Source: Phenylobacterium sp. RIFCSPHIGHO2_01_FULL_69_31 (lineage in GTDB: Bacteria > Pseudomonadota > Alphaproteobacteria > Caulobacterales > Caulobacteraceae). Taken from it: 47,592 nucleotides of DNA. Both the position numbers and the translations under genes were made by a program. This document shows, one piece after another, positions 44,504 through 47,592 of the stretch; the first letter of the stretch is position 1, and every line of letters begins with the position of its first letter. The notes under the pieces were generated by a model that ran no database searches, was not told the DNA's origin, and saw only the letters and a list, made by a program, of their open reading frames with translations. The stretch is from assembly GCF_001824475.1 (NCBI RefSeq), contig NZ_MHXN01000002.1:1-47592 (forward strand), written 5' to 3'.

Positions 44504-45204
44504 GCGACGATCAGCTGACGCTGGGCGTGCTGGGCGGCATGGGGCCGGCCGCGACGCTGGAGTTTCTGGCCCGGCTCCAGGCCTACACGCCGGCCGAGCG
44601 GGACCAGGACCACATCCGGGTCATCGTCGACATCAATCCCAAGGCGCCGGACCGCAACGTGCCCGGCTCCGGGGCGGGCAATGTGCTGGCCGAGATGGCG
44701 GGCGCCCTGCACGGGGCGGGAGCCGAGGTGCTGGCGATGCCGTGCAACACGGCCCACGCCCACGCCGATCTGATCCAACGGGCCTCGGGCCTGCCGCTGA
44801 TCGACATGATCGACCTGGGGGCGGAAGCCGCCAGCCAGTCGGGCGCCATCCGGGCCGGGGTGCTGGGCACCAAGGGCGCGCTCAAGCTCTACCGCGAATA
44901 CCTGGCCGCCCGCGGCATGGGCCTCGTCGGCCTGCCGCCCGAGCGGCAGGAAGCGTTCATGGTCACCCTCTACCGGATCAAGGCCGGCGACCTGGGCGAC
45001 GACGTGACGCGCGAGATGAAGGGTTACGCTGAGGAGCTGCGCAAGCTGGGCGCGGAGGTGCTGATCGCCGGCTGCACCGAGGTCCCGCTGGTGCTGGAGG
45101 ACGAGGACGTTAAGCTCGAGCTGATCGACCCCGGCGACCTGCTGGCCCGCCGCTGCGTGGCCGTGTGCCTGCGCTGGGAGCCGCTGCCCCACGGGGTTAG
45201 CTAG
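44500..45204 (+). CDS. Aspartate/glutamate racemase family protein
   Basis: The 234-residue protein starts with GTG at 44500, overlapping the preceding stop by four bases. It has [16 protein letters not shown] and the two catalytic cysteines of the family, Cys82 in [10 protein letters not shown] and Cys192 in IAGCTEVPL. These two Cys act as acid/base pair in cofactor-independent racemases of aspartate, glutamate and some other amino acids. Translational coupling to the PLP lyase suggests the racemase supplies its substrate, or removes it. It ends 21 bases from the convergent efflux gene. Confidence 0.9.
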   Translation: MSDDQLTLGVLGGMGPAATLEFLARLQAYTPAERDQDHIRVIVDINPKAPDRNVPGSGAGNVLAEMAGALHGAGAEVLAMPCNTAHAHADLIQRASGLPLIDMIDLGAEAASQSGAIRAGVLGTKGALKLYREYLAARGMGLVGLPPERQEAFMVTLYRIKAGDLGDDVTREMKGYAEELRKLGAEVLIAGCTEVPLVLEDEDVKLELIDPGDLLARRCVAVCLRWEPLPHGVS

Positions 45205-45225
45205 GCTGCGGTCGTCCCCCGCGCC

Positions 45226-46647
45226 TCAATCCGAAGGGCGGGCGCCGTTCTGCGCGCCGCCGCCCAGCGCCCGATAGAGCTCGACCCGGTTGGCAGCCTG
45301 GTCCAATTGCGCGGCGAGCTGGGTCTGGCGCGCGGCGTAGAGCGTCCGCTGGGCGTCCAGGAGCGACAGGTAACTGTCGACGCCGCGTTCGTAGCGGGCC
45401 TGGGTGAGGCGCTGGGCGGCCGCCGCGGCTTCGACCAGCCGGTCCTGCGCGGACACCCGGTCGGCGATGGTTGCGCGCGTCGCGAGCGCGTCGGCGACCT
45501 CGCGAAAAGCGGTCTGGACCGCCTTCTCATACTGGGCGACCGCGGCGTCGCGTGAGGCCTCGGCGCTGCGCAGGCCTGCGATGTTGGCCCCGCCGGAGAA
45601 GATCGGCAGCACCACCTGGGGGGCAAAGGTCCAGGTCCGTGTACCGCCGCCGAACAGGTCGCCGAGTTCGGGACTGATCGTTCCGGCCGAGCCCGTCAGG
45701 CTGATGCGCGGGAAGAAGGCCGCCCGCGCGGCGCCGATATTGGCGTTCTGGGCCTGCAGGGTGTGTTCGGCGGCCAGGACGTCGGGACGGCGGGCCAGGA
45801 CGTCGGACGGCAGCCCGGGCGAGATGTCGGCCAGGACACCCACCTCCGTCAGCCCGCCCTGCGGCAGAAGATCGGCCGGGACTTCGGCGCCGACCAGGAG
45901 GCGCAGGGCGTTGCGGTCGCGGTCCACCTGGGCGGTGGCTGTCGCCGCGTCGCTGCGGGCCTGTTCGGCCAGGGTCTGGGCCTGGCGAAGGTCGAGCTCC
46001 GACGTCGCCCCAGCCTCGAAGCGCTTACGGGCGAGGTCCAGGCCCGCCTCGCGGCTGGCCAGGGTCTCCTGCGTGATCGCCAGTAGGTCCTGGTCGGCGG
46101 CCAAGGTGAGGTAGGCCCTGGCGGTCTCGGCGATCAGGCTGATCTGCACCGTGCGTCGGTTCTCCTCGGTGGCGAGGTAGGATTGCAGCGCCGCGGCGCT
46201 CAGGCTCCGCACCCGGCCGAACAGGTCCAGCTCATAGGCCGAGAAGCCGGCGCTGACGCCGTACTGGTCGGTGACGTCCGAACGGCCGGTCTGCGAGACG
46301 GACCCGGGGGTGCGGGTGCGGGTCCCGGCGGCAGCGGCGTCGATGGCCGGGAGCAGGTCGGCGCGCTGGATACGGTACTGAGCCCGGGCCTGGGCGATAT
46401 TGGCCACCGCCACCCGCAGGTCGCGGTTCTTCTCCAGCGCCAGCGCGATCACCGACTGCAGGCGCGGGTCCTGGAAGACCTCGCGCCAGGCCAGGTCGGC
46501 TCCGGGCACGGTCGAGGCGGCGGTTCCGGCCGCCACCGGCCAGGCCTGGCCTACCGGCAGGACGGGCCGTTCGTAGCGCGGCGCCAGGGTGCAGCCGCCG
46601 AGCGCGGCCGACGCCATCAGCGCCAGGACGAGGGATCTGGCGGACAT
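45226..46647 (-). CDS. Outer-membrane efflux lipoprotein, NodT/OprM family
   Basis: About 473 residues. The lipoprotein signal MSARSLVLALMASAALGGC leads to Cys19 and then TLAPRYERP, the standard OprM/NodT start. Two repeats of the outer-membrane efflux domain follow (LQSVIALALEKNRDLRVAVANI; then LARRPDVLAAEHTLQAQNANIGAARAAFFPRISL). It forms the trimeric TolC-like channel for the RND pump encoded just upstream. The ATG at 46647 has GAGG ten bases upstream and lies one base past the pump stop; an ATG at 46662 would give a 14-base overlap. The two genes are surely one operon. Confidence 0.92.
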   Translation of the reverse strand: MSARSLVLALMASAALGGCTLAPRYERPVLPVGQAWPVAAGTAASTVPGADLAWREVFQDPRLQSVIALALEKNRDLRVAVANIAQARAQYRIQRADLLPAIDAAAAGTRTRTPGSVSQTGRSDVTDQYGVSAGFSAYELDLFGRVRSLSAAALQSYLATEENRRTVQISLIAETARAYLTLAADQDLLAITQETLASREAGLDLARKRFEAGATSELDLRQAQTLAEQARSDAATATAQVDRDRNALRLLVGAEVPADLLPQGGLTEVGVLADISPGLPSDVLARRPDVLAAEHTLQAQNANIGAARAAFFPRISLTGSAGTISPELGDLFGGGTRTWTFAPQVVLPIFSGGANIAGLRSAEASRDAAVAQYEKAVQTAFREVADALATRATIADRVSAQDRLVEAAAAAQRLTQARYERGVDSYLSLLDAQRTLYAARQTQLAAQLDQAANRVELYRALGGGAQNGARPSD

Positions 46648-46648
46648 C

Positions 46649-47592
46649 TCAAGCAGCCTCATGGGGAACGGCGGCGGGCGGCGTTTCGGGCCCGGCCTTA
46701 CGGCCGAGGTAGCGCTGCACCAGCACGAAGAAGAGCGGGACGAAGAAGATCCCCAGGATCACCGCCGACAGCATGCCGCCGATCACGCCCGTGCCAATGG
46801 CGTGCTGGCTGCCCGAGCCGGGGCCGTTGGAGATCGCCAGCGGCAGCACGCCGAACATGAACGCCAGCGACGTCATGATGATCGGCCGCAGGCGGATGCG
46901 AACCGCCTCCAGCGTCGCATCGATCAGGGTGGCGCCCGCCTCGAAGCGGTCCTTGGCGAACTCGACGATCAGGATGGCGTTCTTCGCCGCCAGGCCCATG
47001 GTCGTGAGCAGGCCCACCTGGAAGTAGATGTCGTTGGACAGGCCGCGCGCCGCGGTCGCCAGCAGCGCGCCGACGATGCCCAGGGGGATCACCAGGATCA
47101 CCGACAGCGGGATGGTCCAGCTCTCGTAGAGCGCCGCCAGCAGCAGGAAGACCACCAGGATCGACAGGGCGTAGAGCGCCGGCGCCTGGGCGCCCGCCTC
47201 CCGCTCCTGCAGCGACAGGCCGGTCCATTCGTAGCCGATGCCCGGCGGCAGTTTGGCGGCGATGGCCTCCATGGCCTGCATGGCCTGGCCCGAGCTCTGG
47301 CCGGGCGCGGGCGCGCCCTGGATGCTGACCGCCGGCAGGCCGTTGTAGCGCTCCAGCCGCGGCGAGCCGATGGTCCAGTGGCTCGAGGCGAAGGCGGAGA
47401 ACGGCGCCATCTGGCCGGCCGCGTTGCGGACGTACCAGCGGTCCAGGTCCTCAGGCTTCATGCGGAACGGGGCGTCCGCCTGGACGAAGACCTTCTTCAC
47501 CCGGCCGCGGTCCATGAAGTCGTTCACGTAGCTGCCGCCCAGCGCCGTCGAAAGGGTGGCGTTGATGTCGGCCGTGGTCAGGCCCATGGCCC
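46649..47592 (-). CDS. RND multidrug efflux permease (AcrB-like), C-terminal part
   Basis: Only the last 314 or so residues are in the window; the gene runs off the right edge at 47592. The visible part has the periplasmic DN/PN segment ([20 protein letters not shown]), then the C-terminal membrane domain: [53 protein letters not shown] and [21 protein letters not shown], all typical of HAE1-family pumps. It expels drugs and hydrophobic compounds with proton drive through the channel encoded next. The membrane-fusion protein gene is expected further right. Confidence 0.93.
   Translation of the reverse strand, partial: AMGLTTADINATLSTALGGSYVNDFMDRGRVKKVFVQADAPFRMKPEDLDRWYVRNAAGQMAPFSAFASSHWTIGSPRLERYNGLPAVSIQGAPAPGQSSGQAMQAMEAIAAKLPPGIGYEWTGLSLQEREAGAQAPALYALSILVVFLLLAALYESWTIPLSVILVIPLGIVGALLATAARGLSNDIYFQVGLLTTMGLAAKNAILIVEFAKDRFEAGATLIDATLEAVRIRLRPIIMTSLAFMFGVLPLAISNGPGSGSQHAIGTGVIGGMLSAVILGIFFVPLFFVLVQRYLGRKAGPETPPAAVPHEAA

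Overview
The window is a stretch of a high-GC (roughly 70%) alphaproteobacterial chromosome, most likely from the Caulobacteraceae (Phenylobacterium or Caulobacter type). The evidence is indirect: three small secreted proteins end in a PEPxxWA-type sorting signal, there is a fused alpha/beta indolepyruvate ferredoxin oxidoreductase, an HWE-family kinase, several DUF families common in this group, and GC-rich codon use throughout. About 42 genes are packed tightly on both strands, with many 1-4 base overlaps. I see no tRNA, rRNA, CRISPR array, insertion sequence, integrase or phage gene, so this looks like ordinary core/shell chromosome rather than a genomic island.

Layout. 1-246: non-coding edge with a 34-base tandem repeat. 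247-6169: DUF1963 protein, indolepyruvate ferredoxin oxidoreductase with a divergent Lrp-type regulator, then a pirin. 6123-10921: PEP-CTERM protein, AraC regulator, iron-sulfur L-serine dehydratase, serine hydrolase. 10932-14750: pgsA, a 55-residue membrane protein, a GNAT enzyme, a YcxB-like gene broken by one amber codon, a second PEP-CTERM protein and a glutathione S-transferase divergent from a LysR regulator. 15746-21018: uvrC, an HWE sensor kinase and a FATP-type acyl-CoA synthetase. 21286-26955: a proline-rich membrane protein, a Baeyer-Villiger-type monooxygenase, an FKBP lipoprotein, a small lipoprotein followed by two strong terminators, a third PEP-CTERM protein, a Met/His-rich exported peptide, DUF3606 and a Gre-like factor. 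26956-27463: a 508-base gap with marked RNA structure. 27464-31941: an MDR-family dehydrogenase, a response-regulator-like/Hpt-like pair, a secreted protein and a cytochrome P450. 32080-36224: two translationally coupled hybrid histidine kinases. 36221-40101: the tesA/ybbA/ybbP arrangement. 40206-42493: a small membrane protein, then thiC under a TPP riboswitch. 42603-45204: two paralogous four-cysteine exported proteins, then a D-cysteine desulfhydrase-like enzyme overlapping an Asp/Glu racemase-family gene. 45226-47592: an outer-membrane efflux lipoprotein and the C-terminal part of an RND pump.

The most unusual item is the coupled pair at 28605-29728. One protein has a receiver fold in which the phospho-accepting Asp appears to be Glu, and it carries a C-terminal peptide resembling the CheY-binding N-terminus of FliM. 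Its partner reads as an Hpt four-helix domain whose His and Lys are replaced. A cluster of TGGGAA/TTCCCA palindromes lies just upstream. Other points worth checking are the amber-interrupted YcxB-like gene, the structured gap before the MDR gene with duplicated terminator units, the Gre-like factor lacking the usual acidic tip, and the 14-base perfect inverted repeat between the small membrane protein and thiC.

All function calls are from reading motifs and overall resemblance. No alignment or database search was run.
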